Shown here one piece after another: positions 25,821-33,834 of a DNA stretch of 64,000 nucleotides. Source of the stretch: Deinococcus radiopugnans ATCC 19172 (GTDB lineage Bacteria; Deinococcota; Deinococci; Deinococcales; Deinococcaceae); NCBI RefSeq assembly GCF_006335125.1, contig NZ_VDMO01000005.1, positions 62,001 to 126,000 of the forward strand, read 5' to 3'. The translations under genes were made by a program, and so were the position numbers. Under the pieces are notes generated by a model. It was given only the letters and a program-made list of their open reading frames with translations. It made no database searches and was not told where the DNA came from. How positions within the stretch are numbered: position 1 is the first letter of the stretch; each line of letters opens with the position of its first letter.

Positions 25821-25927
25821 TGACGCAGAGACGGGCGACGGATTGGGTGGGTAGGTTAGGGGCTCGATAGTTGAACGTGTCGGCGAGAAATCAAGCAGGT
25901 CTGTTACCGTCGTCAAAGGAGCGGAGA

Positions 25928-26296
25928 ATGGAGATGATTGCGATGTGTATCCGTAAAACCGAAGGCTTGACGGTGGGAAAGCGATATGCCGTTTTAGGAC
26001 TGGTCCATTTCCCGAACAGGCTTGAGGTGTACATCATCGATGACGATCACCACGACGCGCCCTACCCCGTGTTTTGGGATGCGCAATGGTTCAAGATCAC
26101 TGGCCACATGACTGGAGACCTCAAGGTTACCTATTCGTATCAGAGCCTGTCATTGACCGTCATCTTGAATGCCTGCCCACCCGAACTTGACGAGGAGGAT
26201 TTTTACGAGCGGTCAGTGGCAGTGAATCAGGACGTGTTTCAGCGGCTGAGGGCACTTGAGGAAATGATTCTTGGCGGCACATCCAAGTTGGGTTGA
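25928..26296 (+). CDS. Plus-strand cargo gene, 122 aa
   Basis: MEMIAMCIRKTEGLTVGKRY and on: a beta-rich protein with strands LEVYIIDDDHHDAP and DLKVTYSYQSLSLTVIL and an acidic helical tail. AAGGAG lies upstream. It is the only plus-strand gene between the holin and endolysin, and is somewhat AT-richer, so it is probably a moron. Function unknown. Confidence 0.65.
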   Translation: MEMIAMCIRKTEGLTVGKRYAVLGLVHFPNRLEVYIIDDDHHDAPYPVFWDAQWFKITGHMTGDLKVTYSYQSLSLTVILNACPPELDEEDFYERSVAVNQDVFQRLRALEEMILGGTSKLG

Positions 26297-26395
26297 ACGC
26301 GTTGATCAACGCTTTTCAGGAGCGGCAGAAGGTCAACAGTCGTGGAATCAAGACCACGCGCTCCGCTTTTGGCCGATTCTGTGTGGTGCAAAGGC

Positions 26396-27160
26396 TTACG
26401 TGGGGGCACGCTCCAGCACCATGTCCCCACTGCGGCGAACCCACACCCGCAGGCCGGGGTAACTCCACGGTCCACCGGGCGAGGCGTAGACGATCCTGAG
26501 TTGGGCAATCAGGGCAGGCGACAGCACGATGTCGCCGAACCGGTCAGGGCGGCCGCTCCACTCCACCGTGTTGCCAGCCAGATCCACCAGCAGCACGCGC
26601 GGCGGTGTCTCGGGCAGCAAGGACAGCGCCAGGTTGTACAGGCGCAGCCGATCCGGCCAGCCGGTGTACCCGCCGTTGATGCGCCGGGTGATCTCGCGGA
26701 AGTTCCCCACGTCGGCGAACGCGGTCAGCGCACGCTGGGTCCAGTAGGTGGTGGCGGTAGTGGCCGCAACGTCCGGGCGGGCGGCCAGATCCGGCTGCGC
26801 TTCCAGGGGCAGGCGCAGCAGTTCGCCGTACAGGCGGTAGTTGTGCCGCCCCGTCAGCATGAAAATGCCGCGCCCCCGGAAGGTGAAGCCGTCACCTCGC
26901 TGGAGGTTGCCCAGGGTGCGCGACAGGCTGGAGCCGCTGGCCGGATCGTACCGGAGCTGCTGGGCGGTTGGCCCCCACACCTCGGTCAGGTAGCGGAATC
27001 CGGCGGTCTCATGGGCGGCCTGCGCCATGAAAGCCGCGACGCGCAACCGGGTGTCGATTTCAGCGGTCTTCGCGGCGGCCGCCAGCGGCGCGGCCAGTTC
27101 TTCGGCGCGCTCTGGACTCAGGCGAGGGCCAAGCGCGCGGACCAATTCGGGGGTGATCAC
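26396..27160 (-). CDS. Endolysin, glycoside hydrolase family 19
   Basis: A 254-aa muralytic enzyme with the GH19 core: catalytic Glu in FMAQAAHETAGFRYLTE near residue 50, GFTFRGRGIFMLTGRHNY near 100, and the TRRINGGYTGW motif near 170. Such phage GH19 enzymes cut the glycan of peptidoglycan. The C-terminal 60 residues look like a separate small domain. The start is GTG at 27160, overlapping the previous stop (GTGA) with AGGAGG ideally placed; an ATG 21 bases upstream is inside that ribosome site region and is rejected. Confidence 0.9.
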   Translation of the reverse strand: MITPELVRALGPRLSPERAEELAAPLAAAAKTAEIDTRLRVAAFMAQAAHETAGFRYLTEVWGPTAQQLRYDPASGSSLSRTLGNLQRGDGFTFRGRGIFMLTGRHNYRLYGELLRLPLEAQPDLAARPDVAATTATTYWTQRALTAFADVGNFREITRRINGGYTGWPDRLRLYNLALSLLPETPPRVLLVDLAGNTVEWSGRPDRFGDIVLSPALIAQLRIVYASPGGPWSYPGLRVWVRRSGDMVLERAPT

Positions 27161-27486
27161 GAGTCCTCCTCTTCCGGCCATTTCGTGCGGGGCTGAACGT
27201 TGTGCAGCTGCTCCAGGTATTCCACTCGGACGCGCGCCTGATCGCGCTGGTAGCGCAGCCGGTGGGCCTCGCCCTGCGCTTCTTCGAGCAAGTCTTTGAT
27301 CTTTTGCATTTCAGTCTCCAGCGCGCCGACACGGGCCACGAGGTCAGCGTTCTGGCCCGCGGAGACTTTGCCGCCCCGGATCTCGCGCACCAGCATGGCC
27401 AGGCCGTAGAGGATGCTGAGCACGATGGCTGCCGGCCCGCCCTTCATGATCTGGCTGATCACGGGGGTCAAATCCACGCTATCCAC
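27157..27486 (-). CDS. Membrane/coiled-coil lysis protein, 109 aa
   Basis: GTG start. One hydrophobic helix (PAAIVLSILYGLAMLV) followed by a long coiled coil (ADLVARVGALETEMQKIKDL to RVRVEYLEQLHN). This is the layout of phage spanins or coiled-coil holins. It sits directly upstream of the endolysin and overlaps it by 4 bases. Confidence 0.6.
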   Translation of the reverse strand: MDSVDLTPVISQIMKGGPAAIVLSILYGLAMLVREIRGGKVSAGQNADLVARVGALETEMQKIKDLLEEAQGEAHRLRYQRDQARVRVEYLEQLHNVQPRTKWPEEEDS

Positions 27487-27997
27487 CTCGCCTCTTGTTC
27501 GAGATGCCCCTCAGGCGACGAAGGCCTCGCGGCCCGTGATGCCGGGGCTTGGGCACTCCTGCCAGTCGTCGCAGCCAGCGGGGCGGACGGCGCACCGTCT
27601 GCGCCCACCAACTCGACTGTGCGGCCCAGTGGACCGCCGTTCGGGCAAACAGCAGGGCGCTGGCCCCCGCCAGGATGGTGAAGGTGGTGACGCCAAACGC
27701 GATGCCGTTCGCCCCGCCGAAGGACGCGGCCACCGCCAGTAGGTAGGTGCCGCACAAGGCGTGTGCCAGCAGGCGCAGCGGACCAGCACGCGGGGAAAGC
27801 AGCAGCAGCAGGGCGATGCCCGCAGCCGTCCACCCCCACCACGCCCACGGCATGATCGTCGTGAACTGCGAGTAGCCCTGGTAGAGGATGGGCATCGCTG
27901 GGCGGTGGTACACCACGAAGGCCATCCCGAACAGCAGGATGGCCAGGATGTTGGTGGGATTGAGCAAGTCCCAGCGGCTGTACATCGGGCGTTCCAT
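27479..27997 (-). CDS. Four-helix membrane protein, 172 aa
   Basis: Hydrophobic segments near residues 17-32, 48-66, 75-92 and 97-115, then a strongly basic tail (RRPPRWLRRLAGVPKPRHHG). Could be a holin or an exclusion protein. It overlaps both neighbours, so it belongs to the lysis operon. Confidence 0.55.
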   Translation of the reverse strand: MERPMYSRWDLLNPTNILAILLFGMAFVVYHRPAMPILYQGYSQFTTIMPWAWWGWTAAGIALLLLLSPRAGPLRLLAHALCGTYLLAVAASFGGANGIAFGVTTFTILAGASALLFARTAVHWAAQSSWWAQTVRRPPRWLRRLAGVPKPRHHGPRGLRRLRGISNKRRGG

Positions 27998-28356
27998 CAG
28001 CGCACCACCGCCCGCCGCCAGGTCTGGCGATCCAGCGTGTAGGTCAGCCGGTGCGTGAACAGCCAGACCCGCCGCACTTCGCCCACAGGAATCAGGAGGG
28101 GGGGCTCAGTGGAGCCGGTGAAGAAATTTTCCTTGCGTACCAGCGTGGCCTTCTGGCAGCCAGGGGCCGCGCGGATCACGGCCTGATACCCGATGCCGAG
28201 CACCTGATCACGGAAGACCAGCGGCTGACAGAAGAGGTCACTGGGTGGATTGGCGGGAACATTCAGGGCGGCCAGTGCAGGCCACGAAAGCGCCGCCCCG
28301 GTTAACAGGGCGGCGGACAGCAGCTTGCTCGTCAGGGTTGCCTTACCGCGCCGCAT
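27997..28356 (-). CDS. Exported protein, 119 aa
   Basis: Signal peptide (LTSKLLSAALLTGAALSWPALA) then a 90-residue beta-rich domain with two Cys (DLFCQPLVF, APGCQKATL) that may form a disulphide. Unknown function; overlaps the beta-helix gene by 14 bases. Confidence 0.55.
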   Translation of the reverse strand: MRRGKATLTSKLLSAALLTGAALSWPALAALNVPANPPSDLFCQPLVFRDQVLGIGYQAVIRAAPGCQKATLVRKENFFTGSTEPPLLIPVGEVRRVWLFTHRLTYTLDRQTWRRAVVR

Positions 28357-29839
28357 AGGCGGCCTCCCAGTTGCGTACGGCCTGGGCGATCAGCGCTTCA
28401 GTGGGCACGACGGTCCGGTTGTTGGTGCTGGTGCCTGCCGTCACGCTGTAGTTCCAGCTGGCGTCCGGCTTGCCGGGTTTAGGCCGGCCCCAGCCCACCA
28501 GGTTGTCCACCACGGTGATGGTTTTCGGATCGAAGGTCTTGGACCCCGAATAGTTGCGCGCGTAGATGCCCGCATCTGGATTGGCGTCCAGGATGGTGCC
28601 GTCCGGCAGCTTGCCGAGGCCCAGCACGGTGTTGCCCTTGATCAGGATGTTCTTGCCTCCAGCAGAGGCCACCCCGTAGTTGCTGGTCTCGATGACTGTG
28701 TTGCCCACAGCCTCCAGCTCGGCGCCGTCACCGTCGCCCAGCATGATCCCGCCGCCGCTGTAACCGCTCTCCGGAGGCGTGCCGTACGCACCGATGATCA
28801 GGTTGTTGTGGATGCTGATCGGTGCGCCCGGCTTGCCCGAAGTGTCAAAGAGGTTGATCACGTCCTCGACGGCAGAGTCCCCAGGGCGGTTCTCGACGCG
28901 GTTCCAGGCGATCAGGCCGCTCTGGTCCTGCACATTGTTCAGCTGCAAGAACTGCACGTAGGATTTGCCGCCTGCCTTCAACCCGTTGATGTCGTAGGCG
29001 CGGTTGCCGGTGATCTCCAGCCGGTTCTCGGTCTGCGCCTTGTCCATGCTGTTCAGGTAGATGCCGCCCGTGCGGCGCAGCACGTTGTCCTCGACCACCA
29101 ACGAGACCGCACCCTCGACGGCCAGGAAGCGCCCTGCCGTCTCGTCGCTGGTGTCCTGGCCTTCGCACCCGCGCACCGTTAGCCGGGTATGCACCCAGCG
29201 GGCGGAGATCAGGTGGCCCGGTCCCCTGACGGCGCAGTTTTCGAGGATCACCGGCTCTGCGGTCTTGACGGTCACGGCGGGGACGGCGGGGTCCTGGCTC
29301 TCCCAGCGCCCGCTGTAGGTGCCGCCCGTGGTGATGGTCAGCGGGCCGTCGAAGGGCGGCGGGACCACCACGGCGGGCGGTGCGGGCACGAACAGCTGGC
29401 AGTACTTGGTTTTCCCCACCGCCGGATCGCCGAACAGGGCGTTGCCGCAGGTCAGCGTGCCGGTCAGCCCCTCCCGGACGTTCCAGGTATCGCCGGTGCC
29501 GTAGCGCACGGTGCTGGGAGCGGTGAGGGTGAACTTCTCGGCCTCTTTGGCGAGGGCCGTCCAGGTGCCCGCCGGGGGCGGCGTGGGGGTGGGTGCCGGG
29601 GGCACTGGGGCCGGCGTCACCACCACCGGCGGCGTGGCTGGCAGCGTGATCATGATGGTGTCGCCTGGGTTCAGGGTCACGCCGCTCGCCAGGGGCTGGC
29701 CGTTGACCTGCACGGTGGGCGATCTGGTGGTCTGGGGCGGCGTGAGCAGGGTGCGGGGCGTGCTGGCCTGTTTCTGTGGGCTCTGGCAAGCCATAAGCAG
29801 CAGCGGCAGCAGCAGACAGGCGCGGGTGGTTTTGGTCAT
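28343..29839 (-). CDS. Beta-helix lipoprotein, 498 aa
   Basis: Starts MTKTTRACLLLPLLLMACQS with a clear lipobox, then a Pro-rich linker (PPVVVTPAPVPPAPTPTPPP, residues about 70-95). From about 150 the protein has repeated short strands ending in G/N turns (LEITGNRAYDINGL, ISIHNNLIIGAYG, ILIKGNTVLGLG), as in right-handed parallel beta-helices of tail spikes and polysaccharide lyases. A lipid anchor is odd for a virion protein, so it may act on the host surface, or the signal may be an incidental feature of a tail protein. Confidence 0.7.
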   Translation of the reverse strand: MTKTTRACLLLPLLLMACQSPQKQASTPRTLLTPPQTTRSPTVQVNGQPLASGVTLNPGDTIMITLPATPPVVVTPAPVPPAPTPTPPPAGTWTALAKEAEKFTLTAPSTVRYGTGDTWNVREGLTGTLTCGNALFGDPAVGKTKYCQLFVPAPPAVVVPPPFDGPLTITTGGTYSGRWESQDPAVPAVTVKTAEPVILENCAVRGPGHLISARWVHTRLTVRGCEGQDTSDETAGRFLAVEGAVSLVVEDNVLRRTGGIYLNSMDKAQTENRLEITGNRAYDINGLKAGGKSYVQFLQLNNVQDQSGLIAWNRVENRPGDSAVEDVINLFDTSGKPGAPISIHNNLIIGAYGTPPESGYSGGGIMLGDGDGAELEAVGNTVIETSNYGVASAGGKNILIKGNTVLGLGKLPDGTILDANPDAGIYARNYSGSKTFDPKTITVVDNLVGWGRPKPGKPDASWNYSVTAGTSTNNRTVVPTEALIAQAVRNWEAAYAAR

Positions 29840-29864
29840 GATTTCCTTTTTGGCTCACAGGAAA

Positions 29865-29887
29865 GCCCCCGCTTTGAGGGCGAGGGC
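29865..29887 (-). terminator. Hairpin between fibre and beta-helix genes
   Basis: GCCCTCGC/GCGGGGGC pairing with one G-U wobble, then TTTCC on the minus strand. It may end the tail transcript or weaken read-through to the lysis genes. Confidence 0.6.
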
Positions 29888-29921
29888 AACGGGGTTTAGC
29901 CTAGATTGGTCAGGCCGGGCG

Positions 29922-30713
29922 TTAGGGCTGGTGGCTGTATGCCGGGCCGTAGTACAGGGTGCCGTCAGGAGCGCGGTACACCGGGCGGGGAGGAGTGACG
30001 CCCGTGTAAAGTGCTTGGCCACCATTGGGGAGGAGGGCAAGGTCTGAGACGTGGGGCATGTCGGCTGGGTCTAGCGGGCCGATGACGCCCTTCGGATTCG
30101 CTGGGACTTGAATCAACAGGTCAAATGGCGGGTAGCCATAGTCAGCCGTCGAAATCGGCTCGTTGGGGTATCGGCCATCAATCCGGCTGGACATGTACAA
30201 CGTCGCCGTGTCATAGGGCATCCCAGTAAAAATGGGCTGCGTGCTGGACGTGCGCGAATTTGCGCTGGTTGTCTGCTCATTTATTCGGTACTTTTTCCCA
30301 GCGGTCAACGCAATTGGGGTATCGAATATCACCCTGTAATTGTTGGAAGCGATTGCGACGTTGCCGCTGATGGGCAAATTGACTCGAGTCTCAACATCCC
30401 ATATGTAAAAAGCGACGTCCGCCTCGGAGCTGCCAGATGGCCCAGCAAGATAATCCACGCCCGTGATTGTGATGTCGGCAGTGGGGGTGAACTCCCAGGC
30501 CACATTGTTGAATTGAAAAATTGTGGGGGTAATGACTCCACTACGCGGCAGCGCGGCATTCCCCGCTGGCTGTGCAGAAAGGCGAGGCACTACTCCTTCC
30601 GTCGGCGCATCCACCCACGCCAGCCCGCTGTTCGTCTGCGCCAGCACTTGCCCCGACGTGCCGCCTGCGGGCAGGGACGTGCCCGCACCTGGAGTCTTAC
30701 GAAGAGGGATCAT
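29922..30713 (-). CDS. Tail-fibre-like protein, 263 aa
   Basis: The N-terminus has the common fibre pattern (GGTSGQVLAQTNSGLAWVDA). The middle is a beta-sandwich of the choice-of-anchor/DUF4082 style (ADITITGVDYLAG, YRINEQTTSA), and the end VYRAPDGTLYYGPAYSHQ is a short tip repeat. Its ATG overlaps the preceding stop. Probably distal receptor-binding or fibre component. Confidence 0.7.
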   Translation of the reverse strand: MIPLRKTPGAGTSLPAGGTSGQVLAQTNSGLAWVDAPTEGVVPRLSAQPAGNAALPRSGVITPTIFQFNNVAWEFTPTADITITGVDYLAGPSGSSEADVAFYIWDVETRVNLPISGNVAIASNNYRVIFDTPIALTAGKKYRINEQTTSANSRTSSTQPIFTGMPYDTATLYMSSRIDGRYPNEPISTADYGYPPFDLLIQVPANPKGVIGPLDPADMPHVSDLALLPNGGQALYTGVTPPRPVYRAPDGTLYYGPAYSHQP

Positions 30714-31123
30714 GCTTCCCTCCAGTAGTCCACGCGCACGGTTGCGTCCGCCGGGCCCTCCCGTACCAGGCGCAGGGCCGCGAGCTGCGCCCCGCTGATC
30801 CCAACTCCCTCACCCACGGCGTACACCGGGGCGCTAGCTGGGCTGCCCAGGCCCAAGCGGGCCGTTCCAACGGTGACGGTTATCAGGGCGCGGTTGGCGC
30901 CATCCGGCACCGTCAGGCTGGCGTCCGCCGCGCCCACCGCCAGGGCTTCGGGCGGGTAGGTTGCAGTTACTGTTGAGGCCGTGCCACCACCACCCAATTG
31001 CCCGGCGGCCACCGGCACGGCCTCGCCCGTCGCGTCGTCCACCGTGTACAGCACGGCCTTGCGGGTGGGCGCGTTCTTCGCGCTCAGCCAGTCTTTCAAT
31101 TTCAGCTTGTCCAGGAATCCCAT
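30710..31123 (-). CDS. Small tail protein, 137 aa
   Basis: MGFLDKLKLKDWLSAKNAPT and on; an alpha leader followed by a beta domain (SLTVPDGANRALITVTVGTA) like small beta-sandwich modules at phage tail tips. Coupled to the next gene by ATGA. Between this gene and the next upstream one lies a 60-bp stretch that reads HPLRYRASSGTVYRLAMTPE without a standard start. Confidence 0.55.
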   Translation of the reverse strand: MGFLDKLKLKDWLSAKNAPTRKAVLYTVDDATGEAVPVAAGQLGGGGTASTVTATYPPEALAVGAADASLTVPDGANRALITVTVGTARLGLGSPASAPVYAVGEGVGISGAQLAALRLVREGPADATVRVDYWREA

Positions 31124-31250
31124 GTGGGTACCTCCAAGAGGTCAGCCCCCGGCTCGGTGGCAGGGGGCTGGGGCGGATCGGGCTCAGACTTCAGGCGTCA
31201 TGGCAAGGCGGTAGACCGTGCCGCTGCTGGCGCGGTAGCGCAGGGGGTGG

Positions 31251-31895
31251 TCAGCCCCAGGTCACGGTCAGCGTCGCGCCGCTTGTCGCGGGCGGCTCAT
31301 AGTGGTCTGCCACGTAGATGTACCAGGTGCCTGCCTGCGGGTTGTCCAGGGTGAAGATGTGATCCGTCCCCACTGGATCATCAATGGAGTTGATTTCAGG
31401 GGGTGCGTCCGGAGCGCCATAACGGGCACCAATATCCCTGGCCCCAACCCCCCCCTCAATGTTGACCACGAGATAGGTCATCCCCTCTGGAATCTCGGCG
31501 CTGAAGATGGCCTGTCCGCCGTCGGGGCGGGTACTCCACTCGGCGCTGACGTTTGCGACTGGCACGCCGTTAGCCAGGACGCCGCCCGTATTGGCTGGGG
31601 GACCGTCACCGCCGGGTGCTTCCCCCTCGTCCACTGGCACCAGCGCCAGCAGCGTCGAGGCGGCAGTCAGGCCACTCGTCCGCGTCAGGCGCAGCTGTTC
31701 GCCGTCCGCCAGGGTGTGCGGGAAGGCTGGGGCCGCCCAGGACCCACCACCGTCCGCGCTGACCTCCACGGTGGCCGCCGCGCCCTCCTGCCCCAACAAG
31801 ATGTATCCGGCCAGTCCGCCGCGCCCTGCGCCCACGGCCAGGACCATGCCTTCTGCCGGGGTGTCCAGAAAAATAATCGGATTCGGTGTATACAT
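31251..31895 (-). CDS. Tail protein with PPC-like C-terminal domain, 214 aa
   Basis: The ATG at 31895 has AAGGAG at good spacing. The N-terminal half is a beta domain (EVSADGGGSWAAPAFPHTLA); the C-terminal 100 residues (GGQAIFSAEIPEGMTYLVVN to TWYIYVADHYEPPATSGATL) match the bacterial pre-peptidase C-terminal (PPC) pattern of adhesion domains. A role in binding the host surface is inferred. Confidence 0.65.
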   Translation of the reverse strand: MYTPNPIIFLDTPAEGMVLAVGAGRGGLAGYILLGQEGAAATVEVSADGGGSWAAPAFPHTLADGEQLRLTRTSGLTAASTLLALVPVDEGEAPGGDGPPANTGGVLANGVPVANVSAEWSTRPDGGQAIFSAEIPEGMTYLVVNIEGGVGARDIGARYGAPDAPPEINSIDDPVGTDHIFTLDNPQAGTWYIYVADHYEPPATSGATLTVTWG

Positions 31896-31903
31896 GCGTC
31901 TCC

Positions 31904-32320
31904 TTAGCCGCGCCCCAGCAGCAGGCGGGACAACGGGGCATTGATGTTGAACTGAATGGTCATGTCGGGCGTCAGGGGCAGGCCTATCGGCAACACGAAG
32001 GGCTGCCACCCGCGCGCCCCCGCGTTGTGTCCGAGTGGTTGCAACAGACCGAATTGCGAGTCCATCAGGGGGACGCTGCGCTGTCTGGCCCGCAGCAGCA
32101 GCACCGCACGCCCCCCGCCGGGCAGTTCACCGGCGAAGGTCACCGTCAGCTTGCCCCTGACCTGACGCCGGTCATCCAGTTCCTCGGGCCACCCGGCAGG
32201 CGGGTAGAGAATGCGCTTGGCCAGGGCCTGCACCGCTGACGCCGACGCTTTCCCGTCAATGAGGACCGTCGTGGGCAGCAGCAAGGGCGCCTGCCCGCGC
32301 CGCAACCGTTCGTCTCTCAT
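31904..32320 (-). CDS. Tail-region protein, 138 aa
   Basis: MRDERLRRGQAPLLLPTTVL and on; beta-rich (GKLTVTFAGELPGGGRAVLLL). Start at 32320 overlaps the stop of the gene before it by 4 bases; longer in-frame starts would run deep into that gene. Function unknown. Confidence 0.6.
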   Translation of the reverse strand: MRDERLRRGQAPLLLPTTVLIDGKASASAVQALAKRILYPPAGWPEELDDRRQVRGKLTVTFAGELPGGGRAVLLLRARQRSVPLMDSQFGLLQPLGHNAGARGWQPFVLPIGLPLTPDMTIQFNINAPLSRLLLGRG

Positions 32321-33834
32321 GAACTGCCTCCGGGGTCTGTGCCGCCAGCGGCCTCCAGCACGTCGGCCAGCGCCAGCCCCAGCGGGGCGGACGAGACGGC
32401 GGCGGGCGGACGTCGCCGGGGGCGCGCCGGCCAGAACCACCACGGCGGCAGCGTTGTCCCCTCGGGCACCTGCGCCTTCACGCTGTCACGCCACGGGTCA
32501 TGGAGTGCCACCGCCCGCACCTGTTCCAGCGTGTCGCCTCTGCCGCATTCGGCAAAGGCCCACTGAGGCGGCCAGGTGTTGAACAGGGTGCCGACGGGAT
32601 TGAAGCGCAGAAAGGCCCGGTCATTCAGGCGAAGGGTTTGCGCCTCGAAGTCGGCGCGGTTCATCGTCTGGGCCTCCCCGTCCGGAGTGATGCGCGTGAT
32701 GACGTTGCCCAACTCGTGCAAGATCCACGGCTCGGGGTGGCCGCCTGTCTGCCTCTCAGGCGTAACCACCGGCCCGCACAGCGCCGCCCAACTGCCCCCG
32801 GCGAAGGTGTGCCCGTAAGCAGTCAGTTCGGAATCGGTCAGGTCCGCGTGGTCATCGGTGTAGGGACCGAACACCGTCACCTGCCCGTCCGGGCTGGCCC
32901 AGCGCTGACCGGGTGGCGGCGGCGGCGCCGTCGGGGCGGAGCTGATAACCCAGTACAGCTGGCTGCTCGTCTGGACCGTGCGGACCTCTGGATAGTACGG
33001 AGTCACGCCATCCCTCTCCCAGTCGCCCAGCGTGCGCTCCTGCACCGTGGCCGTAATCGTGCCCCAGTCCGGGCTGCCCCCGATGACTTCCCCGTACCCC
33101 TGCACGCGCCGGTAGCGCCGCCACAAGGTCAGCAGGGGCCTGCGGGGGTCCACCTCCCCCCATTGATCCCAGAACTCAATCAGGCGGTAAGGGTCCAGCA
33201 CCACGCCTCCCGTCATCAGTCGCCCGTAGCGGACGCTGCCCGAGGTGGCGATCGCCTGCGCGTCGTCCAGGTCCGTAAAGCCGCCCGCATAGTGGTAAAG
33301 CCGGGTCTGATACGTCGTCTGCCCCCACGTCCCGCTCTGTACGGTCCACCCGACGGGCCGGTAGCGCGGGTCGCCTGCCAGATCACCGTCGCTGTTCAAG
33401 ACGTCGCTGGACAGCTTGCTGCACTCAATCGCCGTGGTATCCGGATCATCGTTGACCTGACTGACGATGCGCGGAAAGCTCAGGGTCCGCGCCGCGTGGT
33501 CCACCACCACGGAACTGACCGGCAACAGGCTGCCGTCGTCCAGCACCGCCACCGCCTCCCCCACGCTGCCGCCCGTGCCGGTGAACGTCCCGTCCGGGTC
33601 CACCCCCGGCAAATGGGGCTGCCCCCAGTGGCCCGGCCGCTGCGGCGAGTCAAACGACTGAATCACTGGGATAAAGGGAGAATCCTCCGGAACATGCAGG
33701 GGCGGCGTGCCGCGTCCGGCCTGCTGAAATAGGTTGCCCCCCTGCGGCTCGGGGGCGCGGGCTTCCGGTTCGCCGCAGCAGCACCGCTTCCGGCAGCCAC
33801 ATCCGAGAATCAGTCCAATCAGGTCATCGCGCAC
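32317..33834 (-). CDS. Tail-tip protein with Cys-rich N-terminus, 505 aa
   Basis: GTG start at 33834. Near the start is a cysteine cluster (GCGCRKRCCCGE) that could bind metal or an Fe-S centre. The rest is a large mixed domain with no recognised motif (GWTVQSGTWGQTTYQTRLYH, RYRRVQGYGEVIGGSPDWG). It overlaps the upstream tail-tip gene by 11 bases. By position it matches tail hub or fibre-attachment genes. Confidence 0.6.
   Translation of the reverse strand: MRDDLIGLILGCGCRKRCCCGEPEARAPEPQGGNLFQQAGRGTPPLHVPEDSPFIPVIQSFDSPQRPGHWGQPHLPGVDPDGTFTGTGGSVGEAVAVLDDGSLLPVSSVVVDHAARTLSFPRIVSQVNDDPDTTAIECSKLSSDVLNSDGDLAGDPRYRPVGWTVQSGTWGQTTYQTRLYHYAGGFTDLDDAQAIATSGSVRYGRLMTGGVVLDPYRLIEFWDQWGEVDPRRPLLTLWRRYRRVQGYGEVIGGSPDWGTITATVQERTLGDWERDGVTPYYPEVRTVQTSSQLYWVISSAPTAPPPPPGQRWASPDGQVTVFGPYTDDHADLTDSELTAYGHTFAGGSWAALCGPVVTPERQTGGHPEPWILHELGNVITRITPDGEAQTMNRADFEAQTLRLNDRAFLRFNPVGTLFNTWPPQWAFAECGRGDTLEQVRAVALHDPWRDSVKAQVPEGTTLPPWWFWPARPRRRPPAAVSSAPLGLALADVLEAAGGTDPGGSS

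Noticed and set aside
31184..31255. Short minus frame HPLRYRASSGTVYRLAMTPE after the PPC-like tail gene
   Set aside because: It looks like a fibre-tip peptide, but there is no usual start codon, and the frame differs from the upstream gene by one base; a remnant is likelier than a gene.
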